NCBI GenBank assembly: GCA_036825195.1
Contig: DAISYQ010000004.1
Coordinates: 1-64,000, forward strand
Direction of reading: 5' to 3'
DNA from: UBA2210 sp036825195
Lineage (GTDB): Bacteria; Desulfobacterota; Syntrophia; Syntrophales; UBA2210
DNA: 64,000 nt
Below the pieces are notes generated by a model that had not been told where the DNA came from, did no database searches, and saw only the letters and a list, made by a program, of their open reading frames with translations. Made by a program: the position numbers and the translations under genes. Positions 1 to 9,900 of this stretch are shown piece after piece; the stretch's first letter is position 1; each line of letters opens with the position of its first letter.

Positions 1-527
1 CCGACACCCCAGTCGTTGTTGATATAGGTCAGGACCACTTCCTTATATCCCAGTGATTTGGCAAGCTCCGCCACACCTATTCCCTGCAGGAGGTCCGACG
101 GAAACACGCGGAAAACGTAGGAACCGCATTTCGTAATATCGGCGGCTGCGCTCTCCGCACCGATCAGGATCGTTTTGTTCTGCTGGGCAATGGGACATAC
201 CGCTAGGAAATTCGAACTCGCCGCGGGACCGAAAATCACGGGGAGTTTATCGATGGTAATCAGTTTCTGAATGGCCGACACAGACCCCTTTGATGTGGAG
301 TTGTTATCCTCAAAGACGATCTTCATGGGCATCCCGTTGATGCCGCCCTCGGCATTGACTTCATCCAGCGCCAGATTCATGGCCTTCTGAAACCCTTCAC
401 CGTACACGGCAAGTTTACCCGTCAGCGGCGTCACCGCCCCGACCACTGCATCGCCTGCGGATGCCGCTGTCGCAACCGCCATCGATGCAATAATGCATAC
501 ACACACTGTAACCAGAATCTTTTTCAC
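1..527 (-). CDS. ABC transporter substrate-binding protein, branched-chain amino-acid (LivK/LivJ) type, partial
   Basis: This is the N-terminal part (about 175 residues) of a periplasmic binding protein; the rest lies beyond the left edge. The GTG start at 525-527 is preceded by a GGAGGG Shine-Dalgarno. A signal peptide (MKKI, then a hydrophobic stretch ending TAASA-G) comes first. The type I periplasmic-binding fold follows: VVGAVTPLTGKLAVYGEGFQ, NLALDEVNAEGGINGMP, then VIFGPAASSNFLAV and ILIGAESAA. These are the standard landmarks of the LivJ/LivK family, which delivers branched-chain amino acids or similar small organic ligands to an ABC permease. The transporter genes would be expected to the left, outside the window. 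Family assignment is firm; the ligand cannot be inferred. Confidence 0.88.
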   Translation of the reverse strand, partial: MKKILVTVCVCIIASMAVATAASAGDAVVGAVTPLTGKLAVYGEGFQKAMNLALDEVNAEGGINGMPMKIVFEDNNSTSKGSVSAIQKLITIDKLPVIFGPAASSNFLAVCPIAQQNKTILIGAESAAADITKCGSYVFRVFPSDLLQGIGVAELAKSLGYKEVVLTYINNDWGV

Positions 528-1168
528 GCTACCCTCCCCCTTCTCTGATAATATATATTCCGGATTTGTGTCTCAATAAGATGTCATTCTGGGTAAAGCC
601 CCACAGGATTTGATACGGTGGGGGGTTGACGCCGAGATGACCGCGCATCGAAACTGATACTGATTAAACTGTCACCGATTCTTTTGTCAAGGGATTTATT
701 AAAAGTACCGCATATATTTATTCAGCCTTTTCCCGGCATTCACGTTTGATAAATCATCGCTGATTTGACCTTGTGGACACTCGTAACTGCATTGAGAGAT
801 CAGCCAGTTTTTTTGAAGTCTTGTTTTTGGGGAAATGCTTTTGTGTGGCAGCTTCCGAATGGTGCTGCGCATGGGTGATCACAGAAAAAAATGAAATGCG
901 TCGATTATGTTGGCTACCTACCTAATCCTCAAAATCATTTCAGAAAGCGGCTGTATTCACCACGCGTCAACTCAAAATCGAATCAATTCCCTGAGATTAT
1001 ATAGTTACGCTGGCTTCACCGTAATTTCGGATTGACGCGTATTCACTCCCTGAGACAAACATACATCGAATTTGCCTGTTCGTTTGAGAAGACAAGCAGC
1101 AATCATTAACACACGTCAACCCTCAACCCGATCCCTTGTGACGCCCGTAAAATGAAACCGGGGAAATG
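528..1168. other. Intergenic region without a recognisable gene
   Basis: About 640 bases with no convincing ORF on either strand. It is more AT-rich than the flanking genes. A 9-base inverted repeat (ACGCGTCAA at 962-970 and TTGACGCGT at 1032-1040) is present, and each arm lies close to a short TCCCTGAGA-like word (around 978 and 1047). I cannot tie it to a known element. It should contain the promoter of the minus-strand binding-protein gene on its left side and the 3' end of the ferritin-like gene transcript on its right. Confidence 0.5.
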
Positions 1169-1606
1169 TTATCCATAGGGATACATGCCTTTTTTGATAG
1201 TAGATAAGTTTTCGAGGATATGGTTGTGTTTCTCTTCATCGACAAGCAGATAATCAATGAGGTATTCCTGAACAACCATCTTTTTCCCCTGTAATGCGAC
1301 TTTCGCCTCATTCGCTAATTCGACGGTTCTCTTTTCCAGTTTTATATGCCTTTCAATCATGTTCCATACACCGGCGAGTTCCTGAGGTTCTAAAGAAACG
1401 GCTTTGCTTTCAAGGCTTTCGGTAATAAACTCCTGAATACGATAGTGCGTCTGTGAGTCCCGTTGGATAATCTCCATAATAAGGCGAATAATCGAGTTGT
1501 CCGTCTTTTCGATTACCTGGCCTGTTGAAGACACCGACGCATTTTCAATCTTTTGCCATTCCCGCATGGTTTCAATGAGTTTACTCTGAATCTCTTTGGT
1601 AGTCAT
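1169..1606 (-). CDS. Small ferritin-like (four-helix bundle) protein, function unknown
   Basis: A 145-residue, almost entirely helical, cytoplasmic protein with no signal peptide. Its ATG is preceded by a strong AGGAGG Shine-Dalgarno. Acidic/His pairs occur at the spacing of ferritin-like diiron sites: E85, H87 and E91 in the IERHIKLEKRTVE helix, and E124-E125-K-H127 in the LLVDEEKHNHIL helix; D50 and H54 sit in an earlier helix. The last helix resembles the C-terminal metal-binding helix of rubrerythrin-like proteins. By inference it could bind iron and act in iron storage or oxygen defence, but no named family is recognised. It stands alone, with decayed DNA on its upstream side. Confidence 0.65.
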   Translation of the reverse strand: MTTKEIQSKLIETMREWQKIENASVSSTGQVIEKTDNSIIRLIMEIIQRDSQTHYRIQEFITESLESKAVSLEPQELAGVWNMIERHIKLEKRTVELANEAKVALQGKKMVVQEYLIDYLLVDEEKHNHILENLSTIKKGMYPYG

Positions 1607-1908
1607 TTATCTTTCCTCCTTTTTTTGCATAGGGCAATGCCCGTTTTTTGTTACATACGAAGATTTTTTCCGTATGCCCCTTCTGTGGGACAAAATGGCA
1701 CCGGAGGAGGTAGCGGTAGTGGAAATAGTATAACGAGATCGAACAGAGGATACATGAATTTTCATCATGAACCCGGTGGTATTCCTGTTCGGCGGATACT
1801 GAGGAAACACTTTATTTTTACTATATATCAATAGAATATATATAGCCAGCATATTGGTATATCAGGCTGCAATGCAGACACGCAATATGGAGTATTTTAG
1901 AGACGGCG

Positions 1909-2097
1909 GTTGGTGCCTATGTTCTGATTCAAGAGGTTCACAGCGAATAGTAGTCTCTATCTCAAGGGATTCAGTCTGGTCGGTCCGGGCGGTACCGGAA
2001 GGTATGATGGAATTTACATTGTTGGAAAGACCAATATTAAGACCAGAAACGGTATGGTACGGAATTTTCAACAGCGTGGTATTCATGGGTATGGAAA
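1909..2097 (+). pseudogene. Remnant of a right-handed beta-helix (NosD/pectate-lyase-like) protein
   Basis: Two reading frames together spell a typical beta-helix coil. At 1909-1947 the frame reads VGAYVLIQEVHSE and then stops. From about 1946, in another frame, it continues as KGFSLVGPGGTG, then YDGIYIVGKTNI and RNGMVRNFQQRGIHGYG. The pattern (Y-V-L-x-Q-x-V, G-F-S-L-V-G-P-G-G, D-G-I-Y-I, then I/T-R-N-G-M-V-R-N-F) is that of parallel beta-helix repeats. There is no start codon, the frame is broken at least once, and the remnant ends where the convergent MFS gene begins. It is therefore called a decayed fragment. The remaining DNA between 1607 and 1908 shows nothing recognisable. Confidence 0.5.
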
Positions 2098-3375
2098 TTA
2101 TTTCCTTTTCCCGAGGGTTTCAACCGTGAACAGGTAGAAAATGGCGGTGATCCCCAGACAGACGGCACAGAAGAGAAAAGCAACGATAAATGCCGCATTG
2201 CCCAGTGAGTCTCCAGGATACAGATACTGCATCATACTACCCAGGCCCTGCAAAAATACGGCGCTTCCGATCATGGTGAAAAAATTGATGCCAGTCATGG
2301 CAGCACCCGCGCTTTCAGGGGGCATCCGCTCCTTGATATGGGCATACATGATCCCTCCCGTACTGGAGGAAAAGCCAAAGAAAAAGAAGAGAATACCCCA
2401 AACGGTCATACCGGCCCCGGACGGTAACTGCGTCAGACCAATCAGAATGATGCCCATCGCCATCAATCCGGTGGTGATAACTCCCTTCCGATTCCGCAAT
2501 CCCGTATCGGAAAGCCAGCCGGATATGGGACTGCCGATGACAATGCCAATGCTCATCAATATCAGCAGATTTCCTGCGGATACCGCCGAAAGGCCGATCG
2601 TGTGGATCAAGAAAGGACCGGCCCAAAGAGATTGAACGGCGGCATAGATGCCGTATCGACAAAAGGTGCCGAGTGAGATGATCCAGTAATCCTTCTCTTT
2701 GATCAGGTGGCGGAGGCTGTGCCCGATTTCTCTGAGCTGCGTGGATGCCGCCCGGGGAACATCGGGAACAATCGATTCTCGGGGACGATCCCTGGTAATA
2801 AGGTAAAAAAGGAACACCAGGCACAGATTGATTGCGCCAATCACCAAAAATGAATTTCGCCATCCCATGGATTGAGCCATCAGCACCAGTGGAGTCGCGG
2901 CAATCAGATTGCCAACGGTGCCTATCGAAACTACAAATGCAGACAGTGTGGCAAAATGTCTGGGTGTAAACCAGAGGGTGATGATCTTCAGGGGTCCCAT
3001 CAGATTGCATGCCATGCCGATTCCCATTAAAACCCGGCCAGTCACCAGTGCGGGGACCGAATGACCAAAGGAAAACACGATTGCACCGATTACGGCTATC
3101 AGAGAGAGGACAGTCATGGATATGCGCGGTCCGATACCGTCCAGATACATGGTGATGGGAATCTGCATGAGAGCAAAGGCGTAAAAAAAGGCAGCCGAAA
3201 TCAGGCTGAGCTGGCGCGTGTCGATGGCCAACTCCTGAATCAGGTCCGGAGAGATCACCGCCACCGACGCACGATAAAACTGCGAGAGTACAAATAGCTG
3301 GCAGGCAAGGATAAATATCAGCCAGCGTCTCACTCTGTCCGGCATTATTTGATGATTTTCAGGTAAACCGATCAT
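2098..3375 (-). CDS. Major facilitator superfamily transporter
   Basis: An inner-membrane secondary transporter of about 425 residues with 12 predicted hydrophobic segments. The loop 2-3 signature is recognisable after the second helix (MYLDGIGPRISM, matching the D-x-x-G-R-R class), and helix 4 carries GRVLMGIGMACNLMGPLKI, as in sugar-phosphate/anion-type MFS permeases. The ATG at 3375 is chosen because a GGAG lies just upstream. A longer GTG-initiated form from 3411 has no ribosome site, and both give the same membrane core. No neighbour suggests the substrate. The gene converges on a beta-helix remnant and lies beside a GNAT remnant, so it sits in a decaying accessory region. Confidence 0.85.
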   Translation of the reverse strand: MIGLPENHQIMPDRVRRWLIFILACQLFVLSQFYRASVAVISPDLIQELAIDTRQLSLISAAFFYAFALMQIPITMYLDGIGPRISMTVLSLIAVIGAIVFSFGHSVPALVTGRVLMGIGMACNLMGPLKIITLWFTPRHFATLSAFVVSIGTVGNLIAATPLVLMAQSMGWRNSFLVIGAINLCLVFLFYLITRDRPRESIVPDVPRAASTQLREIGHSLRHLIKEKDYWIISLGTFCRYGIYAAVQSLWAGPFLIHTIGLSAVSAGNLLILMSIGIVIGSPISGWLSDTGLRNRKGVITTGLMAMGIILIGLTQLPSGAGMTVWGILFFFFGFSSSTGGIMYAHIKERMPPESAGAAMTGINFFTMIGSAVFLQGLGSMMQYLYPGDSLGNAAFIVAFLFCAVCLGITAIFYLFTVETLGKRK

Positions 3376-3425
3376 TCTTCTCCGCTCGTAAGCTTCAGAC
3401 AAAATAGGCACCGAGTCACGGTGCG

Positions 3426-3530
3426 CTCAACGCATCGTTCCACTGAATTTGACGGTGATCAGCCGGTTATGTCCGTCTTCCGAATGCACTTCCGTTTGTC
3501 GAAATCCGTGTCGCTTCAGGAAAAAACATA
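3426..3530 (-). pseudogene. C-terminal remnant of a GNAT-type acetyltransferase
   Basis: The minus strand encodes FFLKRHGFRQTEVHSEDGHN, then RLITVKFSGTMR and a TGA just upstream of the MFS gene. This has the shape of a GNAT C-terminus (F-x-x-R-x-G-F after the helix that packs on acetyl-CoA). It is preceded by an in-frame TAA only a few codons upstream, and no remaining domain can be found. It is therefore a ~33-codon leftover. Another short minus-strand stretch at about 3575-3680 reads HLGWKRLAPIRISE before a stop and may be a second remnant, but that is weaker. Confidence 0.4.
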
Positions 3531-3938
3531 GATTTTAATATACACCCTTTGCCACCTTTATGACAGAATTACTCGCTGATACGAATCGGGGCCAGGCGTT
3601 TCCATCCAAGGTGATTGCTTACTGATTTTATATAGAAACCGATATTGCTTCGATGGCTGCGTAGGGCCCTCGTGTTGCACATGGGACCGCCGGAATGATC
3701 CTTCCTGTACTCATACTTTTACATTACTATGCCAAAACAACTATTGATACCGTACTTGATAAAATTTCATTAAAAATTCTTGACCAATCTATAACTGTTA
3801 GATTAATAATTCTGTAGCTGAATATCGAACGATATAGTCCTTTCAGCCCATTTCTTAAGAATCAGTAAAGATCGAAGATTGAGACTGATCATTTTAAATA
3901 TATTACCACATTTCGTAGATTATTTGAGGAGACAAGGC
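3531..3938. promoter_or_regulatory. AT-rich upstream region of the giant surface protein gene
   Basis: This non-coding stretch has a possible promoter, TTGACC at about 3780 followed after 17-18 bases by TTAATAAT-like sequence. A GAGGAGA Shine-Dalgarno at about 3926 fixes the start of the following gene at the ATG at 3939. No gene is recognised here. Confidence 0.3.
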
Positions 3939-6900
3939 ATGAAAACGGTTCAGAGTTTTTTATGTATATTGATATTCTTGTTCGTCACTGCATCCGGCGC
4001 CGCAACTGCTTCTTCCGGACGAAACGAAATTCTCTTCATTGATGCCGCCGTCCATGATGCTCAGACCCTCACGAACACCGTACAATCAGAGGTAGAAGTG
4101 GTATGGCTCGATACTGGCAAAGACGGCATGGAGCAAATCGCTGCCGTACTGAATGGGCGGAGCGACATTGACACCATTCACCTCATATCACACGGCAGTT
4201 CCGGGCAACTGCACCTGGGAACAGCCACGCTGACCCTGAACAGCCTGGCACGATATTCGCCGGAATTGGCAGTGATCAGAAAAGCCTCAAAACGCACGGC
4301 GGATATCCTCCTGTATGGCTGTTCCGTGGCCGAGGGGAGCATAGGTAAGGCATTTGTCCGCGCCCTGGCGGAAGCAACCGGGACGACGGTCGCCGCTTCA
4401 ACGGACAAAACCGGCGCTGCCGACCACGGCGGCAACACCACGCTGGAATTCTCCACCAATGCGGTCACAAGCAAGGTCCTTGTTGGCTTGGGTCATTACA
4501 AGGGCGTACTGGAATCTATCACCTATACGTTTGATTCCAATACGCAGGGCTGGACAGGAGACTTCTCCTACTGGAGTGGAGCGATTTATGTCGGCACCAA
4601 TGCGTCGTCAGCGAACGCCTACCCCCCCAGTGCCCGCTATATCCAGACCCTGGACGTTCACAGCTACCTGACCAACGGAGCCAGTTTCACCATAAGTGCC
4701 TATTACCTAGGGAGTTCGGTCTACAGTACAACCATCAGCAGCAGCCAGTCATCGTATATAACTCTTACAATCAATAAGAATGCCGACCGACTGCGGTTTG
4801 TAAATCTGGGAGGCGGCAATGGCTGGATGTATCCGGAGATCGATAATGTGGTCACAGAGGATGCGGTGCCGAATGCCGCTCCCACCGTGACCGGGTCTCA
4901 AACGACAACGATCAACGATCAGCAGACCGCCACGCCTTTCAGTATACTGACTGTCGCCGATGCCAACGGAGATAACGTCACGCTGACCATTACCTATACG
5001 GCTGCCAATGGCACATTGAGCGGCACCGGGCTGAGCGGCAGCGCGGGAAGTTACACCATGAGTTCGACCTCGCCGGCCACTGCCACCAGCCGGCTGCGTG
5101 CCCTGGTGTTTGCACCGACCAACAACCAGATCACGCCGGGCAGCAGCGTAACCACCACCTTTTCCGTCACGCCTGCAGACCCTTCAGTCTCCGGCTCCAC
5201 GAACACGGGCAGTCAAGCGACGGTGACTTCTCTGAACGATACCCCTACCGCCATCGCAATCAGCGGCGATGTCATTTACAAGACTGCGGGGGTGAATGCG
5301 GTTGTAGGCACCCTGACCAGTACCGATGTGGATGCCGGTGATTCCCATACCTATTCGCTCGTCTCGGGAGAGGGGGACACGAATAACGCACTGTTCAACA
5401 TCAGCGGCGATGTTTTGCGCGCCAATGACACCGCGGCGATGGATGAAGGCTCCTATTCTGTCCGCGTTCAGACCACTGACAGCCAGGGCGCTTCCTACAG
5501 CCGACAGATAACGATCACTGTTTATTTTTATCCTCCCATCACCATCAATAACCCAACAAACAATCTATATGCCTACATAACCCGGGTTCAAATCGGTACG
5601 ATCGATAATGCATCGACCTATACGAGTACAGACAACGAAAACGGCTATTCCGACTATACGGCCCAAAGCACGGAACTGCCGCTTGGCTCTACCCAGACGA
5701 TCTCCATCACCATTGGCGGCTCCGATGTATCGGGAGAGACAATAGCGGCCTTCTTTGACTGGAACCAAGACGGCGATTTCACGGACACGGACGAGACCGT
5801 CACGGTATTGAGCGCGGCTTCCGGAGGAGCGTCCTCCTCGACCAGTTACGGACCATATACCGCCGACTTCACCGTACCCGTGGGGGCGACACTCGGTACA
5901 ACCCGTATGCGGGTCATGGCGGACTTGCAGAACGATCCCAGTGCGAGCGGTACTATCGATTACGGTGAGGCCGAAGACTACTCGATCGAGTGTACGTCCG
6001 CAGAACCGGAAATCAATATCAAGGGCAACGGCACATCGATTACCGACGGTGACACGAGTCCAAGCGTTGATGACGACACGGATTTCGGCAGTGTCACTAT
6101 CGCTTCAGGGACCAATGCCAATGCCTTTACGATTGAAAACACCGGCGGGGAGACGCTGAGTCTGACGGGTGCTTCACCGTATGTGGTAATCACCGGCCAC
6201 ACTTCGGACTTTACGTTGACCTCGACTCCGTCGAACTCCATATCGGCCGGGGGTTCGACGACATTTGAGATCACCTTTACTCCCACCGCCGGAGGCACGA
6301 GGTCGGCATCGATCAGCATCGCCAATGACGACAGCAATGAGAACCCCTATAATTTTAACATACAGGGGACCGGCGTGTATGCCGCACCGGCGACGCAGGC
6401 CCATACCATAACCTTCTCAAACGTTGAAGCCTCAGCGATGACGATCGGGTGGACAAACGGTGGCGGGACCGGCCGGGCCGTATTCCTCTACCGGGGAAGT
6501 TCCGGCAGTGCTGCTCCCGTCGGAGGCACGACTTACACGGCAGACTCCATATTCGGCCAGGGGACCCAGATCGGCACCACCGGCTGGTACTGCGTTTATA
6601 ACGGAACGGGTACGTCGGTTGCGGTGACCGGGTTAATGCCCGGAGCTGTGTACCGAGCCATGGTGTGTGAATACAATGGAACGGCGGGATACGAGGCGTA
6701 TGATACCGATACCACATCGGACAACCCGGCGAATCAGACGATGGACGGGATCATGATCAACGAGGTTGACGCCGACACACCCGGCACCGACACCCTGGAG
6801 TTCATCGAACTGTACGACGGCGGAACCGGCGCCGTCAGCCTGACCGGCCTGGTGCTGGTATTTTATGACGGCACGACCGATCTTTCATACACCGCCATCG

Positions 6901-9900
6901 ACCTCGACGGACACGCGACCGACGCGAACGGGTACTTCGTCATCGGCAATGCCGGTGTCTCCGGCGTGGATGTAACCTTTCCGAACAATACCCTGCAGGA
7001 CGGGGCGGATGCCGTTGCCCTGTACGTCGGGAACGGATCGGACTTCCCGAACGGTACCGCCGTAACGACAGCAAACCTGATCGACGCCCTCGTGTATGAT
7101 ACCGACGACGCGGATGATGCGGGGCTGCTCACATTGCTAATATCGGGAGGACAGGTAAACGAGAACGGGAGAGGAGACAGTGCGGGAGATTCGAACCAGC
7201 GCATACCGAACGGCACCGGCTCTCTGAGGAGTACCACTGCCTATGACCAGCAACCCCCAACACCGGGCGCGCAGAACTATGCCTACCCGGAGATCATATC
7301 GGCGACCTATGACTACACGACCAATCACCTGGTCGTCACCGGGGCATACCTTGTGGCCGCTGCCGGGACGGACAACGACGTCGATGTATCCTTGCTGACC
7401 GTTACCGGAGAGGGAGGCAGCACCTATACCCTGACCAGCACGAGCGATGTGGAGATCACCTCCGACACCCAGTTCAGCATCACCCTGAGCGGAGTCGACA
7501 TACAGCAGGTCGAGTCCCTTCTGAACAAAAACGGGACGAATTCATACGGAGGAACCACCTACAACCTCGCCGCGGCCGACAACTGGATGCCCGGAGCACC
7601 GGCGGCCGACGACATCGCCGATACCACCTGCGGCATCACGGTCAGCAGCTATGCCGTCCCGGTCATAACTTCGAGTGCCTACGATGCCACCACCAGTCAG
7701 TTGGTCGCCACGGGGACGAACTTTGTCGTCAATCCCGGAGCGTCAAACGACATCGACGCGTCGCTGTTCACGTTTACCGGCCAGGGAGGCAGCACCTATA
7801 CCCTGACCAGCACGAGCGATGTGGAGATCACCTCCGACACCCAGTTCAGCATCACCCTGAGTTCGGCGGACAGGCCCCAGGTGAACGGGCTGCTCAACAA
7901 GGCAGGAACACAATCATCGGATGTCGTGACGTATAACCTCGCCGCTGCCGACAACTGGATGCCCGGGGCTCCGTCGGGGAACAACATCGCGGATGCGACC
8001 ACCGGGATAACCGTCAGCAATGTACCGGTACCCGCCATAAGCTCCGCCACCTATGATTACGCTACAAACGTGCTGACGGTAACCGGTACGGACTTCATGG
8101 CCGATCCGGGTGCGGCGAACGATGTTGACGTGACGAAACTGACGGTGACGGGTGAAGGGGGAGGAACCTATACGCTGACAAGTTTGAGCAGTGTGGAGAT
8201 CACCTCTTCGACCCAGTTCAGTGTACCCATAACGGGATCGGACGCACCGAACGTGGAATCGCTGCTGAACAAAGACGGAACGATTTCATACGGAGGGACC
8301 GCGTACAACCTCGGGGCGGCGGAAGACTGGATGGCGGGAGCCGATCCGTCGGCAGCCATAGCGGATACCACCGGTAACGGTATCACCGTAAGCGGCTATG
8401 CCATCCCCCAGGTAACATCAGCCACCTATGATGCAGGCACGGGGCAGCTGGTCGTTTCCGGAACAAACCTGGTCGTCAGGAGCGGAGCGGCGAACGATAT
8501 CGACGCATCCCAATTCACCATTACCGGCGAGGGAGGCAGCACGTATCAGTTGACCGATACCCCCGATGTCGACATCACCTCCGACACGGCATGCACCCTC
8601 ATCGTGAGCGCCGCAGACCAGGTACATATCAACGGATTGCTCAACAAGAACGGGACCGCCTCGGCGGGCGGGACGACGTACAACCTTGCCGCGGCGGACA
8701 ACTGGGTGACCGGTGCGCCGGCAGCCAATGCCATCGAAGACCTTACCGGCAATATGATAACGGTCAGCAACGTCCAGATCCCGACCATCACCTCCGCCAC
8801 CTATGACGCCGACAGCGGGGTATTCTCGGTGACGGGAACGAACCTCTTCGGGAAGACCGGCGCCGCGAACGACATCGATGTGCAGAAGCTGACCGTTACG
8901 GGAGAGGGAGGGAGCTATACGATCTCGGCAGCCATTGCCGATGTGGAGATCACATCGACCACCGAGTTTACCTTCTCCGTCACGGGAATAGATAAGACAC
9001 AGGTTGATGCCAAACTTGATCTTTTTGGAACCCAATCGAGCGGCGGAACTACGTATAATCTGGCCGCGGCCGAAGACTGGCTGACCGCCGCCGATCCGGC
9101 CGCCGCTATCGCCGATCTCACCGGTAACGGGATTACCGTAATCGTTAATCCGAAAATAACCGGCGCAACATATAACGCAACAACGGGAGCACTTGTTGTA
9201 ACAGGAACAAATATCCAGGCGAATGCCGGGGGGGCGGACATCGATGCTTCCACCTGTACGATCACCGGTGAAGGCGGTGACACCTATACCCTTACCGACA
9301 CTCCTGATGTGGAGAGGACCAGCTTCTCCGAATTTACCCTAACCTTATCTGCCACCGACAAGGCCGCCGTCAACCTGATCATGAACAGGAACGGAATCGC
9401 CTCGACAGGCGGAACGACCTATAACCTCGCCGCAGCCGACGACTGGTGCACCAATGTAACCGACGGCAACACAGCCGATCCGACCGGCAACGGCATAACC
9501 GTCAGTAACGTGCCTGCACCGTCCATCACTTCGGCCACGTACAACGCAGGGACGGGCGTATTGGTCGCGACCGGCACCGACCTGGTGAAGCGAGACGGCG
9601 CGGCAAACGATATCGATGTATCCCAGTTCACCATTACCGGTGAAGGCGATGAAACGTACCAACTGACCGACACACCTGATGTTGAGATTACCTCGGGCAC
9701 ACAGTTTTCGGTCACATTAAGCACGGCGGACAAAGCAGCCGTCAATCAGATCATCAACAAGAACGGAACCTCCTCCACGTCGGGTACGACCTACAACCTC
9801 GCAGCGGCGGAAGACTGGGCAACCGGTGCCGACCCCGCCGTAGCCGTTGCCGACTTAACGGGCAATCCGATCACGGCATCCAACGTGGCGGTACCCGTGA

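Noticed and set aside
962..1040. Terminal inverted repeats of an insertion sequence
   Set aside because: Only nine bases long, 61 bases apart, with no transposase or target duplication.
1607..1852. 81-codon minus-strand frame and overlapping plus-strand frame next to the ferritin-like gene
   Set aside because: No ribosome site, low-complexity products, and overlap with decayed DNA.
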